From Ralstonia wenshanensis (GTDB lineage: Bacteria > Pseudomonadota > Gammaproteobacteria > Burkholderiales > Burkholderiaceae): a stretch of 64,000 bases of DNA. Below the pieces are notes generated by a model that was not told where the DNA came from, ran no database searches, and worked only from the letters and a program-made list of their open reading frames with translations. The DNA lies in contig NZ_CP076413.1 of the NCBI RefSeq assembly GCF_021173085.1, positions 2,941,501 to 3,005,500 on the forward strand, written 5' to 3'. The stretch's first letter is position 1, and every line of letters begins with the position of its first letter. Shown piece by piece: positions 9,923-22,564 of the stretch. The position numbers and the translations under genes are program-made.

Positions 9923-10231
9923 TCAAGCGCCGACGGCAGCACCGGTGGTCTTCAGCACGCGCGTCTTCACGCCGCCTTCAACCTTGATGCCGACGCGCGA
10001 CGGCTTGCCATTGGCATCCACGAGCGCAACGTTCGAAATATGGATGGGCATGACCTTGTCGACCACACCACCCGTCGTACCCAGCATCGGGTTCGGGCGC
10101 ACGTGCTTCTTGGCAACGTTCACGCCTTCAACCGTCACATGCTCGGCCAGCACGGCCAGCACGGTACCTTGCTTGCCCTTGTCTTTACCGGTACGGACGA
10201 TGACGCGATCGCCCTTGCGAATCTTGTTCAT
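9923..10231 (-). CDS. rplX: 50S ribosomal protein L24 (uL24)
   Basis: L24 starts 50S assembly and lines the exit tunnel. The 102-residue protein carries an N-terminal KOW motif ([20 protein letters not shown], residues 3-22) followed by [10 protein letters not shown] and [13 protein letters not shown]. It is located 11 bp downstream of rplN in the spc operon. Ordinary. Confidence 0.97.
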   Translation of the reverse strand: MNKIRKGDRVIVRTGKDKGKQGTVLAVLAEHVTVEGVNVAKKHVRPNPMLGTTGGVVDKVMPIHISNVALVDANGKPSRVGIKVEGGVKTRVLKTTGAAVGA

Positions 10232-10242
10232 GCGGCCTCCGA

Positions 10243-10611
10243 TTACAGCACTTCCGGCGCGAGCGACACGATCTTCATGAAGCGCTCGGTACGGAGTTCG
10301 CGAGTGACCGGCCCGAAAATGCGGGTGCCGATCGGCTCAAGCTTGGTGTTCAGCAGCACGGCGGCATTGCCGTCGAACTTGATGAGCGAGCCGTCAGGAC
10401 GGCGCACGCCCTTGGCGGTACGCACCACCACGGCGTTGTAGATATCGCCCTTCTTCACGCGACCACGCGGGGCAGCATCCTTGACGCTGACCTTGATGAT
10501 GTCGCCGACGCTGGCGTAGCGGCGCTTCGAACCGCCCAGCACCTTGATGCACATGACTTCACGCGCACCCGTGTTATCGGCCACTTCGAGCCGGCTTTCT
10601 GTCTGAATCAT
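10243..10611 (-). CDS. rplN: 50S ribosomal protein L14 (uL14)
   Basis: L14 lies at the subunit interface. The 122-residue product begins [27 protein letters not shown] and ends [12 protein letters not shown], the normal full-length form. The ATG at 10609-10611 was chosen by family length; an upstream in-frame extension is not supported. It is the first spc-type gene and is preceded by a 266-bp gap with a hairpin, so a promoter in that gap is likely although no convincing -35/-10 pair was recognised. Confidence 0.97.
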   Translation of the reverse strand: MIQTESRLEVADNTGAREVMCIKVLGGSKRRYASVGDIIKVSVKDAAPRGRVKKGDIYNAVVVRTAKGVRRPDGSLIKFDGNAAVLLNTKLEPIGTRIFGPVTRELRTERFMKIVSLAPEVL

Positions 10612-10819
10612 GGTGTTCTCGTCCCAACTTAATTCGCCAAGCGCACAATGCGCAGAGGCGATCAGTCTTGGTCCCGCCGGCTGCTGGCATTGCGCCAACT
10701 GCGATTGGGTTGATCAACTTGAAGTCGGTAGCTGCCCGACGGCGATTGCCGCCTGGCCCATTCGCTTTTCCCTCACTTGAGCCACCAGCAGGTTTGCCGG
10801 CCACCCTCACAAAGGGAAA

Positions 10820-10848
10820 GACCGAGACTATATCACATAATCTCGGCC
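10820..10848 (-). terminator. Hairpin between rpsQ and rplN (possible S10-operon terminator)
   Basis: An 11-bp stem with wobble pairs (GGCCGAGATTA with TAGTCTCGGTC, 7-nt loop TGTGATA) lies 30 bp past the rpsQ stop. The tract after it (TTTCCCTTTG) is only moderately T-rich, so it may be a weak terminator or a processing structure separating the S10 and spc transcripts. Confidence 0.5.
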
Positions 10849-10877
10849 TTGCAACAGCAAACTACTCCGCTGTTGTT

Positions 10878-11147
10878 TTAGATCACGCGCGCAGCTTCAA
10901 GCAGACGCGACACCACCCACGACTTCGTGCGGGACAGCGGACGCGATTCGGTGATCTCAACCTTGTCGCCTTCGTTGTACTGATTGGCTTCGTCGTGCGC
11001 GTGGTACTTCTTCGAGCGCACCACGTACTTGCCGTACAGCGGATGCTTGACGCGGTTTTCGATCAGGACCGTGACGGTCTTGTCCATCTTGTTGCTGACA
11101 ACGCGACCGACGAGCGTGCGCTTCAGGGACGTTGCGGCTTCAGTCAT
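10878..11147 (-). CDS. rpsQ: 30S ribosomal protein S17 (uS17)
   Basis: S17 is an early-assembly OB-fold 30S protein. The 89-residue product contains [31 protein letters not shown] and the conserved [21 protein letters not shown]. Its start overlaps the rpmC stop by 4 nt (ATGA), implying translational coupling. It is the last gene of the S10 group. Confidence 0.97.
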   Translation of the reverse strand: MTEAATSLKRTLVGRVVSNKMDKTVTVLIENRVKHPLYGKYVVRSKKYHAHDEANQYNEGDKVEITESRPLSRTKSWVVSRLLEAARVI

Positions 11148-11338
11148 TTCTGGTTCCCCTTCTGGCCCAGCACGGTGCGGACACGCGCGATGTCACGACG
11201 CACTTTCTTCAGCTGGCTGGTGTTCTGCAGCTGTTGCGTCGCTTTTTGCATGCGCAGGCCAAATTGGGCCTTCAGCAGCTCGGAGAGCTCCTGGTTCAGC
11301 CCGGCGACATCTTTGTCGCGCAGTTCGGATGCTTTCAT
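11144..11338 (-). CDS. rpmC: 50S ribosomal protein L29 (uL29)
   Basis: L29 is a small helical protein near the tunnel exit, part of the docking site for SRP and trigger factor. The 64-residue product starts [22 protein letters not shown] and contains the [30 protein letters not shown] hairpin. It overlaps rpsQ by 4 nt and follows rplP by 12 bp. Confidence 0.96.
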   Translation of the reverse strand: MKASELRDKDVAGLNQELSELLKAQFGLRMQKATQQLQNTSQLKKVRRDIARVRTVLGQKGNQK

Positions 11339-11350
11339 GGTGTGTGCTCC

Positions 11351-11767
11351 TTACGTTCCGACCTGACGCACCACGAAGCTGGTCGCGATCGGCAGCTTGG
11401 CAGCGGCCAGACGGAAAGCCTCGCGTGCCAGTTCTTCGCCAACGCCGTCCATTTCGTACAGCATCTTGCCCGGCTGAATTTCAGCCACGTAGTATTCCGG
11501 GTTGCCCTTACCGTTACCCATACGGACTTCGGCAGGCTTCTTCGAGATCGGCTTGTCCGGGAAAATCCGGATCCAAATGCGGCCGCCACGCTTGATGTGA
11601 CGGGTCATCGCACGACGGGCCGACTCAATCTGACGCGCCGTCAGACGGCCACGGCCCATCGCCTTCAGACCGAATTCGCCGAACGAGACTGCGTTGCCGC
11701 GCGTCGCGATACCGGTGTTACGGCCCTTCTGCTCCTTGCGGTACTTCCTGCGCTTAGGTTGCAGCAT
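11351..11767 (-). CDS. rplP: 50S ribosomal protein L16 (uL16)
   Basis: L16 contacts the A-site tRNA elbow and organises the peptidyl-transferase region. The 138-residue product begins [17 protein letters not shown] and has [36 protein letters not shown]. The start lies 2 bp past the rpsC stop, so coupling is expected. Ordinary. Confidence 0.97.
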   Translation of the reverse strand: MLQPKRRKYRKEQKGRNTGIATRGNAVSFGEFGLKAMGRGRLTARQIESARRAMTRHIKRGGRIWIRIFPDKPISKKPAEVRMGNGKGNPEYYVAEIQPGKMLYEMDGVGEELAREAFRLAAAKLPIATSFVVRQVGT

Positions 11768-11769
11768 GT

Positions 11770-12558
11770 TTATTCTCCAGTCTTGGCGTCGGCGCCACGA
11801 CGGGCACCTGCACCAGCACCGCGGCGCTGACCGGCCGGGCGACCTTCGCCCTCACGGCGACGACCTTCCGGGCGACCCGGACGCTTGCGACGCTCTTCTT
11901 GCGGCTCTTCCACGACGGGTGCGTCGTTGCGACCAAGGTGGTCACCCTTGTACACCCACACCTTGACACCGATGATGCCGTAGGTGGTTTCCGCTTCGGA
12001 GAAGCCGTAGTCGATATCGGCGCGCAGCGTGTGCAGGGGCACACGGCCTTCGCGGTACCACTCGGTACGGGCGATTTCGATGCCGTTCAGACGGCCCGAG
12101 CTCATGATCTTGATGCCTTGGGCACCCAGACGCATCGCGTTCTGCATCGCGCGCTTCATTGCGCGACGGAACATAATGCGGCGCTCGAGCTGCTGGGTGA
12201 TCGAATCGGCGATCAGCTGTGCATCGACTTCCGGCTTGCGGATTTCTTCGATGTTCACGTGCACGGGCACGCCCATGCGACGCTGCAGCTCAGCCTTCAG
12301 CAGTTCGATGTCCTCGCCCTTCTTGCCGATCACCACGCCCGGACGCGAGCTGTAAATGGTGATACGAGCATTCTTGGCCGGACGCTCGATGACCACGCGG
12401 CCCACCGACGCGTTCTTCAGCTTCTTCTTCAGAAACTCGCGAACCTCGATGTCTTCCTTGAGCATGCCGGCAAACTGGGTGTTGCTCGCGTACCAACGCG
12501 ATGCCCAGTTACGGCTGACAGCCAGACGGAAGCCAGTCGGATGAATCTTCTGTCCCAT
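11770..12558 (-). CDS. rpsC: 30S ribosomal protein S3 (uS3) with long basic C-terminal tail
   Basis: S3 lines the mRNA entry site and has helicase-assisting activity. The 262-residue protein starts [21 protein letters not shown] domain lies around residues 40-110 ([18 protein letters not shown]) and the S3 C domain has [32 protein letters not shown]. The last 45 or so residues are an Arg/Gly/Glu-rich, low-complexity tail ([19 protein letters not shown]) that E. coli S3 (233 residues) lacks. Similar tails are known in other betaproteobacteria. Confidence 0.97.
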   Translation of the reverse strand: MGQKIHPTGFRLAVSRNWASRWYASNTQFAGMLKEDIEVREFLKKKLKNASVGRVVIERPAKNARITIYSSRPGVVIGKKGEDIELLKAELQRRMGVPVHVNIEEIRKPEVDAQLIADSITQQLERRIMFRRAMKRAMQNAMRLGAQGIKIMSSGRLNGIEIARTEWYREGRVPLHTLRADIDYGFSEAETTYGIIGVKVWVYKGDHLGRNDAPVVEEPQEERRKRPGRPEGRRREGEGRPAGQRRGAGAGARRGADAKTGE

Positions 12559-12567
12559 CGTGACCCC

Positions 12568-12897
12568 TTAGTTGCCCAGCGTCACAGTGATGTGACAGGT
12601 TTGTTTCTCGATGCGGTTGCCACGGCCCTTTGCACGCGCCGTGAAGCGCTTGAGCGACGTAGCCTTGTCGATGTAGATCGACTTGACCTTCAGCTCGTCG
12701 ATGTCGGCGCCTTCATTGTGCTCGGCGTTCGCGATGGCAGACTCAACCACCTTCTTCACGATGCCAGCCGCCTTCTTCGGGCTGAACGTCAGCACGTTGA
12801 GCGCGCGCTCGATCGACAGGCCGCGGATCTGGTCAGCAACCAGCCGCGTCTTCTGTGCGGAGATACGGGCGCCGCGATGAATCGCTTTAACTTCCAT
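12568..12897 (-). CDS. rplV: 50S ribosomal protein L22 (uL22)
   Basis: L22 lines the nascent-peptide tunnel with a long beta-hairpin, the site of macrolide-resistance changes. The 109-residue product has [21 protein letters not shown] and the hairpin [31 protein letters not shown], which looks normal in length. It lies between rpsS and rpsC. Confidence 0.97.
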   Translation of the reverse strand: MEVKAIHRGARISAQKTRLVADQIRGLSIERALNVLTFSPKKAAGIVKKVVESAIANAEHNEGADIDELKVKSIYIDKATSLKRFTARAKGRGNRIEKQTCHITVTLGN

Positions 12898-12906
12898 GAT
12901 TGCCCC

Positions 12907-13182
12907 TTATCGCTTCGCTTTCTTGTCGGCAGCGTGGCCCTTGAACGTACGCGTGAGCGCAAATTCGCCGAGCTTGTGGCCAACCATGTTTTCCGTGACA
13001 TACACGGGCACGTGCTGACGGCCGTTGTGAACGGCGATCGTCAGGCCGATGAAGTCCGGCAGAATGGTCGAACGACGCGACCACGTCTTGATGGGCTTCT
13101 TGTCCTTCGTTTGCACCGCCGCCTCAACCTTCTTCAGCAGGTGGGCGTCAATGAAAGGACCCTTTTTTACGGAACGAGTCAT
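12907..13182 (-). CDS. rpsS: 30S ribosomal protein S19 (uS19)
   Basis: S19 pairs with S13 in the 30S head. The 91-residue product starts [20 protein letters not shown] and contains [48 protein letters not shown], split here only for description. This is the typical core. It is 21 bp downstream of rplB. Confidence 0.97.
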   Translation of the reverse strand: MTRSVKKGPFIDAHLLKKVEAAVQTKDKKPIKTWSRRSTILPDFIGLTIAVHNGRQHVPVYVTENMVGHKLGEFALTRTFKGHAADKKAKR

Positions 13183-13203
13183 ATCTAAGCTCCTACCTAC
13201 CGA

Positions 13204-14034
13204 TTAACGCTTGTGACGGCGCTGAACGATCATGCTGTCAGTGCGCTTGTTACGACGGGTGCGGTAGCCCTTGGTCGGCGTGCCCCACGGGGACACCGGA
13301 TCACGGCCAGCAGCAGTCTTACCTTCACCACCACCGTGCGGGTGATCGACCGGGTTCATCACCACACCGCGAACGGTCGGGCGAATACCGCGCCAACGAG
13401 TTGCACCGGCCTTACCGATCTGGCGCAGGCTGTGTTCTTCGTTGCCGACTTCACCGATGGTCGCGCGGCACTCGATGTGCACGCGGCGCACCTCACCCGA
13501 GCGCAGTCGCACTTGAGCGTAGATGCCTTCGCGAGCCAGCAGCACGGCGGACGTCCCAGCCGAACGGGCAACTTGAGCACCCTTGCCCGGCAGGATTTCC
13601 ACGCAGTGGATTGTCGTACCGACCGGAATGTTGCGGATCGGCAGGTTGTTACCGGCTTTGATCGGCGCTTCCGAGCCGTTAGCGATGGCTTGGCCAACCA
13701 CAGCGCCCTTCGGGGCGATGATGTAGCGGCGCTCGCCGTCAGCGAACAGCACGAGCGCGATGTTGGCGCTACGGTTCGGATCGTATTCCAAGCGTTCGAT
13801 CTTGGCCGGGATACCGTCCTTATCGTTACGCTTGAAGTCGACGACGCGATAGTGATGCTTGTGACCACCGCCCTTATGACGGGTGGTGATGTGGCCGTTG
13901 TTGTTACGACCCGACTTCTGGATTTGCTTTTCCAGCAGCGGAGCGTGCGGCGCGCCCTTGTGAAGGTCGGGGTTAACGACCTTCACCATCGAGCGGCGGC
14001 CCGGCGATGTCGGCTTGGTTTTGACGAGTGCCAT
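13204..14034 (-). CDS. rplB: 50S ribosomal protein L2 (uL2)
   Basis: L2 is essential for subunit association and peptidyl-transferase activity. The 276-residue protein has the N-terminal [19 protein letters not shown] and an SH3-like RNA-binding core. The highly conserved [31 protein letters not shown] segment near residues 220-250 includes the key histidine of the HPHGGG motif. Normal length. The start is 2 bp past the rplW stop. Confidence 0.98.
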   Translation of the reverse strand: MALVKTKPTSPGRRSMVKVVNPDLHKGAPHAPLLEKQIQKSGRNNNGHITTRHKGGGHKHHYRVVDFKRNDKDGIPAKIERLEYDPNRSANIALVLFADGERRYIIAPKGAVVGQAIANGSEAPIKAGNNLPIRNIPVGTTIHCVEILPGKGAQVARSAGTSAVLLAREGIYAQVRLRSGEVRRVHIECRATIGEVGNEEHSLRQIGKAGATRWRGIRPTVRGVVMNPVDHPHGGGEGKTAAGRDPVSPWGTPTKGYRTRRNKRTDSMIVQRRHKR

Positions 14035-14036
14035 GA

Positions 14037-14351
14037 TTACTTGGCCTCCGCTTCAAAATTGATTTCCTGGCCCGGCTTCAGCGAAACATAGGCCTTCTTC
14101 ACGTGGTCACGACGACCCATGAAGCGACCGAAGCGCTTTTGCTTGCCCTTCTGGTTCAGGATCTGGACGGACTCGACTTCGACCTTGAACAGCAGTTCGA
14201 CGGCAGCCTTCACTTCGCCCTTGTTGGCGTCGCGAGCCACTTCGAACACGACCTGTTCGTTCTTCTCGGCCACCAGGGTTGCCTTTTCAGACACCACAGG
14301 CGCCAGCAGCACCTGCATCAGGCGATGGTCGTTCTTGGCAACTTGCGTCAT
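14037..14351 (-). CDS. rplW: 50S ribosomal protein L23 (uL23)
   Basis: L23 sits at the tunnel exit and is the main docking site for trigger factor and SRP. The 104-residue protein has [21 protein letters not shown] near the N terminus and [20 protein letters not shown] later. It overlaps the rplD stop by 4 nt (ATGA), so the two are translationally coupled. Confidence 0.97.
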   Translation of the reverse strand: MTQVAKNDHRLMQVLLAPVVSEKATLVAEKNEQVVFEVARDANKGEVKAAVELLFKVEVESVQILNQKGKQKRFGRFMGRRDHVKKAYVSLKPGQEINFEAEAK

Positions 14352-14968
14352 TTCAGCAACTCCTCGATCTGCGCGACGGCTGCCTTGGTCACGAGCACCT
14401 TCTTGTAGTGCACGAGCGACAGCGGGTCGGCGTGACGCGGCTCAACCACGAGCACGTGCGCCAGGTTGCGCGATGCCAGGAAGAGGTTTTCGTCCAGGTT
14501 ATCGGTAATCACGAGCACCGAATCCAGGCCCATGGCGCGGAACTTGTCGGCCAGCAGCTTGGTTTTGGGCGCGTCGACGGACAGGCTGTCAACGACGTTG
14601 ATGCGACCTTCACGGGCAAGCTGCGAATAAATCGAGCGCATGCCGGCGCGGTACATCTTCTTGTTGACCTTCTGCGAGAAGTTTTCTTCCGGGCTGTTCG
14701 GGAAGATACGACCACCCCCGCGCCACAGCGGGGAGGAGCTCATACCTGCACGGGCGCGGCCCGTACCCTTTTGACGCCACGGCTTCTTGGTCGTGTGCTT
14801 GACCTCTTCACGGTCCTTCTGCTTACGGTTGCCGCTGCGAGCGTTGGCTTGGTAAGCGACGACGACTTGGTGAACGAGGGCTTCGTTGTAGTCACGGCCG
14901 AAGACTTCCGGCGAGGCAGCAACGCCGGCGCCGAGTTGACCGTTGTCCTGGAGCAGCTTCAGTTCCAT
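14348..14968 (-). CDS. rplD: 50S ribosomal protein L4 (uL4)
   Basis: L4 binds 23S rRNA, lines the tunnel and in E. coli represses the S10 operon. The 206-residue product has the tunnel loop around [25 protein letters not shown] (about residues 62-86), where macrolide-resistance changes can occur. Here the [14 protein letters not shown] motif is wild type. Whether the L4 feedback loop exists in this organism cannot be judged, because the leader before rplC differs from E. coli. Confidence 0.97.
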   Translation of the reverse strand: MELKLLQDNGQLGAGVAASPEVFGRDYNEALVHQVVVAYQANARSGNRKQKDREEVKHTTKKPWRQKGTGRARAGMSSSPLWRGGGRIFPNSPEENFSQKVNKKMYRAGMRSIYSQLAREGRINVVDSLSVDAPKTKLLADKFRAMGLDSVLVITDNLDENLFLASRNLAHVLVVEPRHADPLSLVHYKKVLVTKAAVAQIEELLK

Positions 14969-14979
14969 GCGTTTGCTCC

Positions 14980-15633
14980 TTATGCCTTCTTGGCGCGGGC
15001 CTTCACGGCCGGCGTGACGATGACTTGACCGCCCTTGGCGCCCGGAATCGCACCCTTGACCAGCAGCAGCTTGCGCTCTGCGTCGATCTTGGCGATTTCC
15101 AGGTTTTGAACGGTACGGGTGACGTCACCCATGTGACCGGTCATGCGCTTACCCGGGAACACACGACCCGGATCCTGCGCCATACCGATCGAGCCCGGCA
15201 CGTTGTGCGAGCGCGAGTTACCGTGCGAGGCGCGGCCCGACGAGAAGTGGTAACGCTTGATGGTACCGGCGTAGCCCTTACCAATCGTCACACCCTGGAC
15301 GTCGATCTTTTGACCGACTTCGAACAGGTCGACGCTGATGTTCGCGCCAGGCTGGAATTCAGCGGCACGAGCGGCATCCACTCGGAATTCTTTGATGACT
15401 TCGCCCGCTTCCACGCCGGCTTTGGCGAGATGACCCGCCAGCGGCTTGGTGACGCGGCTGGCGCGTCGGGTGCCGAAGGTGACTTGAACCGCGGTGTAAC
15501 CGTCGGTCTCGTCCGTCTTGATTTGCGTCACGCGGTTGTCGCCGACCTCGAGCACGGTAACGGGAATCGAATCGCCGTCGTCCGTGAAAATACGGGTCAT
15601 GCCAACCTTGCGACCTACAAGGCCAAGGCTCAT
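14980..15633 (-). CDS. rplC: 50S ribosomal protein L3 (uL3)
   Basis: L3 helps organise the peptidyl-transferase centre. The 217-residue product starts [16 protein letters not shown] and contains the conserved [26 protein letters not shown] and [15 protein letters not shown] segments. The ATG at 15631-15633 has GGAG 8 nt upstream and is preferred to an ATG four codons earlier. It is the first gene after a promoter at 15765-15793, separated from rpsJ by a terminator. Confidence 0.97.
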   Translation of the reverse strand: MSLGLVGRKVGMTRIFTDDGDSIPVTVLEVGDNRVTQIKTDETDGYTAVQVTFGTRRASRVTKPLAGHLAKAGVEAGEVIKEFRVDAARAAEFQPGANISVDLFEVGQKIDVQGVTIGKGYAGTIKRYHFSSGRASHGNSRSHNVPGSIGMAQDPGRVFPGKRMTGHMGDVTRTVQNLEIAKIDAERKLLLVKGAIPGAKGGQVIVTPAVKARAKKA

Positions 15634-15764
15634 GGTTTGCTCCATTCCCAGCTGCGATTGGCCGGGGCTGATTGATACTACGAATCTTGAACTGGACTGC
15701 GCCTAAAGAGACAGCGCGAGGCCAAATGGCCAGCCCACTCCCCTGACTAAAGGGGTAGCCCTAC

Positions 15765-15793
15765 AATATATCCGGGTTACGAACAATATGCAA
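15765..15793 (-). promoter_or_regulatory. Sigma-70-type promoter for rplC and the S10 genes
   Basis: The minus strand shows TTGCAT (15788-15793), a 17-bp spacer and TATATT (15765-15770). It lies 130 bp upstream of rplC and directly after the rpsJ terminator. The leader downstream holds a small CCCCT/AGGGG hairpin. This promoter would restart transcription for the S10 block. Confidence 0.72.
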
Positions 15794-15847
15794 GAGCGAT
15801 TGCCGGATGGCGGTCCGGACGTCGTGTGCGATGCAACATCCAGTGCT

Positions 15848-15879
15848 CAAAAGCAAAACGGCGAGCACTTGGCTCGCCG
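15848..15879 (-). terminator. Intrinsic terminator after rpsJ
   Basis: A perfect 8-bp stem (CGGCGAGC with GCTCGCCG, 5-nt loop) is followed on the minus strand by TTTTGCTTTTG. It sits 40 bp past the rpsJ stop and before the rplC promoter, dividing the str-rpsJ and S10 transcripts. Confidence 0.8.
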
Positions 15880-15918
15880 CTTGCCCGTTACCGGAGTGGC
15901 CCGGCAGCGTTGTGTCGC

Positions 15919-16230
15919 TTACTGCAGCTTGATCTCGACGTCCACGCCAGCCGGCAAGTCCAGCTTCATCAGCGCATCGACGGTCTTGTCCGTCGGGTCG
16001 ACGATGTCCATCAGGCGCTGGTGCGTGCGGATTTCGAACTGGTCGCGGCTGGTCTTGTTGACGTGCGGCGAACGCAGAACGTCGAAACGCTGGATGCGGG
16101 TCGGCAGGGGCACCGGGCCCTTGACGATCGCGCCGGTGCGCTTGGCGGTCTCGACGATTTCAGCGGCCGACTGGTCGATCAGGCGATAGTCGAAAGCTTT
16201 CAGGCGGATACGGATCTTCTGGTTCTGCAT
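15919..16230 (-). CDS. rpsJ: 30S ribosomal protein S10 (uS10, NusE)
   Basis: S10 is a 30S head protein that also works as NusE in NusB-NusE antitermination at boxA. The 103-residue product contains [30 protein letters not shown] and [28 protein letters not shown], all canonical. Here it follows tuf by 107 bp and is closed by its own terminator, so it appears to be expressed with rpsL-rpsG-fusA-tuf instead of heading the S10 operon. Confidence 0.98.
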   Translation of the reverse strand: MQNQKIRIRLKAFDYRLIDQSAAEIVETAKRTGAIVKGPVPLPTRIQRFDVLRSPHVNKTSRDQFEIRTHQRLMDIVDPTDKTVDALMKLDLPAGVDVEIKLQ

Positions 16231-16292
16231 GATGTTTCCTTAAAGAGCATGGCGGTCGAGCCGCCGGTAGATTGAAAGAGCGATGCAACAGG

Positions 16293-16328
16293 CGATGCGC
16301 TGCGCCCCTTACGAGGAACAGCGCATCG
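16293..16328. repeat. Inverted repeat between tuf and rpsJ
   Basis: CGATGCGCTG (16293-16302) and CAGCGCATCG (16319-16328) form a perfect 10-bp inverted repeat with a 16-nt loop, starting 9 bp past the tuf stop. No T-run follows on the minus strand, so it looks like a processing or stabilising RNA hairpin and not a terminator. Confidence 0.6.
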
Positions 16329-16337
16329 ATCCGCCTT

Positions 16338-17546
<1,209 letters not shown>

Positions 17547-17629
17547 GTCAGCTCCTCAATTCGGAATCGGCTAATTACTAGATTTGGATGCAGGCAGCAC
17601 GCACACGCGCGCCGCCCAAAACACGTTGA

Positions 17630-19756
<2,127 letters not shown>

Positions 19757-19870
19757 GGTTAATCCTCAGATTCGTCAACGGGGCGCCGGCCCATGGCCAA
19801 GCGCCCCTAATACAAATGGGCGAGATGTGCGCACACAGCCCGCCCAGCAACCAACAACGTCTCGCGTCGC

Positions 19871-20341
19871 TTAGAAGCGGAAGTGCGAGAACGCCTTGTT
19901 GGCTTCAGCCATGCGGTGCACTTCGTCGCGCTTCTTCATGGCGCCGCCACGGCCTTCCGAGGCTTCGAGCAGCTCACCAGCCAGACGCAGGGCCATCGAC
20001 TTCTCGCTGCGCTTCTTCGCAGCTTCCCGCAGCCAACGCATCGCCAATGCCAGACGACGCGACGGCCGGACTTCGACCGGCACCTGATAGTTGGCGCCAC
20101 CAACACGACGGCTCTTCACTTCGACCACCGGCTTGATGTTGCCGATTGCCAGCGTGAACACCTCGATAGGCGCCTTGCCTGCTTTCTTTTCGATCTGGTC
20201 GAACGCACCGTAGACGATACGTTCAGCCACCGACTTCTTGCCGTCCAGCATCAGGACGTTCATGAACTTGGCGACTTCCACATTGCCGAACTTCGGGTCC
20301 GGCAGAATTTCCCGCTTGGGGACTTCACGACGACGTGGCAT
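19871..20341 (-). CDS. rpsG: 30S ribosomal protein S7 (uS7)
   Basis: S7 nucleates 30S head assembly and represses str-operon translation in E. coli. The 156-residue product starts [19 protein letters not shown] and contains [14 protein letters not shown] and the C-terminal [21 protein letters not shown], the normal form. Spacing is 186 bp from rpsL and 114 bp to fusA. A fusA-proximal regulatory structure is possible but was not resolved. Confidence 0.97.
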   Translation of the reverse strand: MPRRREVPKREILPDPKFGNVEVAKFMNVLMLDGKKSVAERIVYGAFDQIEKKAGKAPIEVFTLAIGNIKPVVEVKSRRVGGANYQVPVEVRPSRRLALAMRWLREAAKKRSEKSMALRLAGELLEASEGRGGAMKKRDEVHRMAEANKAFSHFRF

Positions 20342-20527
20342 CTTCTTTCCTTCTCTGTTCAGTTGAGAACCGCTTCGGTTCTCCGGCCACCAACTAGCTT
20401 GTCTTCCAACAATCTGAGCCGGGTGACCACTTACTCGACGGTGCCAGTGCGGTCAAAAAACGCACCGTTGTACCGCCTGCTCATGACAAGACCGTGACCG
20501 CAAAAGCGGCGCGATCTCACTGACGAC

Positions 20528-20905
20528 TTAGGCCGCCTTCGGACGCTTCGCGCCGTACTTCGAACGCGCTTGCTTACGGTCCTTGACGCCTTGCAGGTCA
20601 AGGGAGCCGCGCACGATGTGGTAACGCACACCCGGCAAGTCCTTCACACGGCCGCCGCGGATCAGCACGACGCTGTGTTCTTGCAGGTTGTGGCCTTCAC
20701 CGCCGATGTACGAAATGACTTCGAAACCGTTGGTCAGGCGCACCTTCGCGACCTTACGCAGTGCCGAGTTCGGCTTCTTCGGCGTCGTGGTGTACACGCG
20801 GGTGCACACGCCGCGACGCTGCGGGCAGTTCTCAAGTGCCGGGCTCTTGCTCTTCAGCTTTTCCGAGACGCGGGGCTTGCGAACCAGTTGATTGATGGTT
20901 GGCAT
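20528..20905 (-). CDS. rpsL: 30S ribosomal protein S12 (uS12)
   Basis: S12 controls decoding accuracy and is the target of streptomycin-resistance mutations. The 125-residue protein starts [12 protein letters not shown] and has [19 protein letters not shown], so the residue equivalent to Lys43 is present. [12 protein letters not shown], the Lys88 region, is also wild type. It is the first gene of the str operon, about 240 bp downstream of a strong promoter. Confidence 0.98.
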   Translation of the reverse strand: MPTINQLVRKPRVSEKLKSKSPALENCPQRRGVCTRVYTTTPKKPNSALRKVAKVRLTNGFEVISYIGGEGHNLQEHSVVLIRGGRVKDLPGVRYHIVRGSLDLQGVKDRKQARSKYGAKRPKAA

Positions 20906-20940
20906 TGTTCAATCCAGCTTGGTTTTTTGAAAAATCGCCG

Positions 20941-20973
20941 GTTCACATAACGTGAACGCCTCATTTGTGAGGC
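20941..20973 (-). promoter_or_regulatory. Tandem hairpins in the rpsL leader
   Basis: Two perfect 6-bp hairpins sit back to back: GCCTCA/TGAGGC with a 4-nt loop, then GTTCAC/GTGAAC with a 5-nt loop. On the minus strand they are followed 6 nt later by five T. They lie about 35 bp upstream of rpsL and could regulate translation or cause partial attenuation. Confidence 0.5.
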
Positions 20974-21143
20974 GGACGGCGCAATCGGGTTTTATGGAAG
21001 TGGCGAGCAGAACGCTCTGAAGGGGAGGACCTGCGGGAACAGATCAAGACCAAAGAGCGCGAGCCCGTCTGGTTCAGATGTCTCGCACAGCGCTTTGCCG
21101 GGCAGGGACGCGCGAAACCAGAAGCCAAAAACTCGAATCTGGC

Positions 21144-21172
21144 ACTATAGCGGGCTGTCTTGCAAGCGTCAA
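21144..21172 (-). promoter_or_regulatory. Promoter of the str operon
   Basis: The minus strand carries TTGACG (21167-21172), a 17-bp spacer and TATAGT (21144-21149), a near-consensus sigma-70 promoter. It lies just past the MFS gene stop and about 240 bp before rpsL, giving a long leader. Confidence 0.85.
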
Positions 21173-21205
21173 GCGCGCCGCCTCTCTGGCGACGCGCGGG
21201 TGGGA

Positions 21206-22465
21206 TCAGCAGCGGCGCGGTGTGGCGCCGATGGCACGCGAAGCACGTGCAGGCCACACAAGGACGAGTGCAGCTGTCGCCACAAACCCGAGCGCGAGAA
21301 CGGATACGCCGATCCAGCCGGCGCGCACCCAGGCCACGCCGGCCAAGCCGCCCCCTGCAGCGGCGCCAAAGAAGAACGCGCCGGTGTACAGACCATTCAC
21401 ACGTCCGCGAATCTCCGGTGACAGCGTGTTGACCATATAGCGACCGAGCGCCTGGTCGCCGATGGCGCCGAAGTCGAGCAGTAGCGCCGCAGCTACCAAC
21501 ATTGTCAACATGGCGGGGACGCTGAGCCCAGGCAACAGTGCCGAAGCCAGCGCCAACAGCAAACCCGTCGCCGCACTGCCGTGCGCGAGCAGCGTACCCG
21601 CGCGCACCAAACCGCGATCGGCCAGCCGTCCGGCAATCGGCGCGGCCACGACGCCGGCCGCGCCGCACAGCGCAAAGATGCCGATGCCGTTCTGCGAAAG
21701 ATGAAATGGCGCTGCCGCCAGCCGCAGTGCGACAGCCGTCCAGAACAACGTGAACGCGGCCATCAGCAAGGCCTGGGTGGCGGCGCGGCGGCGCAACAAC
21801 GGTTCGCTACGCAGCAGCCGCCCGTACGAGCCCAGCAGTGCGCCGTACGACAGCGCGCGCGGCGGCACGAAGGTCGGCATCACGCGCGGCAGGAAGACAG
21901 CCAACACGGCAATCGCCACCGCCGATGCGCCGTAGAACGCCCGCCAGCCCCACTGCGCCGCGATCAGGCTGGCCGCCGGGCGCGAAAGGAGGATGCCCAG
22001 GTTCAGGCCGATCATGATGTCGCCGAGCACGCGCCCGCGCCGATGGTCTGCGGCGAGGCGCCCCGCCAGCGCAATCAGCATCTGAATGACCGTCGACGTG
22101 AGGCCGATGGCGAAGGCAGCCAGCATCAGCACTTGGCCGCTGTGCGCGACAGTGGTCAGCGCCAGCGAAGCCACCGCGCCCCACAGGGTGCGCGAGGCCA
22201 GCGTGCGGTTGTCCTGCAGGTCGGTCAGCGGCATCAGGAGCAACAGGCCGATGCCATAGCCGATAAGGGTGGCGGTCACCAGCAGCCCCGTGGCGGCCGT
22301 GGTCCAGCCGATGCTCGCGGCGATCTCGGCGACGAGTGGCTGGATGCCGAACAGGTTGATGACGATGAGCCCGACAGCGGCGGCAAACAAGGGCGTGGCG
22401 CCGTCGGGGAGCCGATCGGCGGGTGGCGGGTTGGAAACGGCAACGGCAGGCGCTTCGGTAGTCAT
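21206..22465 (-). CDS. Major facilitator superfamily transporter
   Basis: This 419-residue, very hydrophobic protein has about twelve predicted membrane segments. The MFS A-like motif is seen near residues 78-90 (MPLTDLQDNRTL) and a second-half counterpart at PIAGRLADRGLVRAG. The order and spacing fit drug-proton antiporters of the YnfM/arabinose-efflux type, but the substrate is unknown. It is divergent from a LysR regulator gene 99 bp away, so regulation by that protein is likely. It is the last gene before the str promoter, and no terminator was recognised between them. Confidence 0.85.
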   Translation of the reverse strand: MTTEAPAVAVSNPPPADRLPDGATPLFAAAVGLIVINLFGIQPLVAEIAASIGWTTAATGLLVTATLIGYGIGLLLLMPLTDLQDNRTLASRTLWGAVASLALTTVAHSGQVLMLAAFAIGLTSTVIQMLIALAGRLAADHRRGRVLGDIMIGLNLGILLSRPAASLIAAQWGWRAFYGASAVAIAVLAVFLPRVMPTFVPPRALSYGALLGSYGRLLRSEPLLRRRAATQALLMAAFTLFWTAVALRLAAAPFHLSQNGIGIFALCGAAGVVAAPIAGRLADRGLVRAGTLLAHGSAATGLLLALASALLPGLSVPAMLTMLVAAALLLDFGAIGDQALGRYMVNTLSPEIRGRVNGLYTGAFFFGAAAGGGLAGVAWVRAGWIGVSVLALGFVATAALVLVWPARASRAIGATPRRC

Positions 22466-22564
22466 GATGAGCAGGACGAAGGATCGGAGCGCCCATCGTA
22501 GCCAGCCGATTCGCGCAGATTAAGGTAGCCTCTGGCGCAATATTGTTTCCACAGGCGCGCAAAT

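Noticed and set aside
20528-20905. Possible streptomycin-resistance change in rpsL
   Set aside because: The residues equivalent to Lys43 and Lys88 are wild type.
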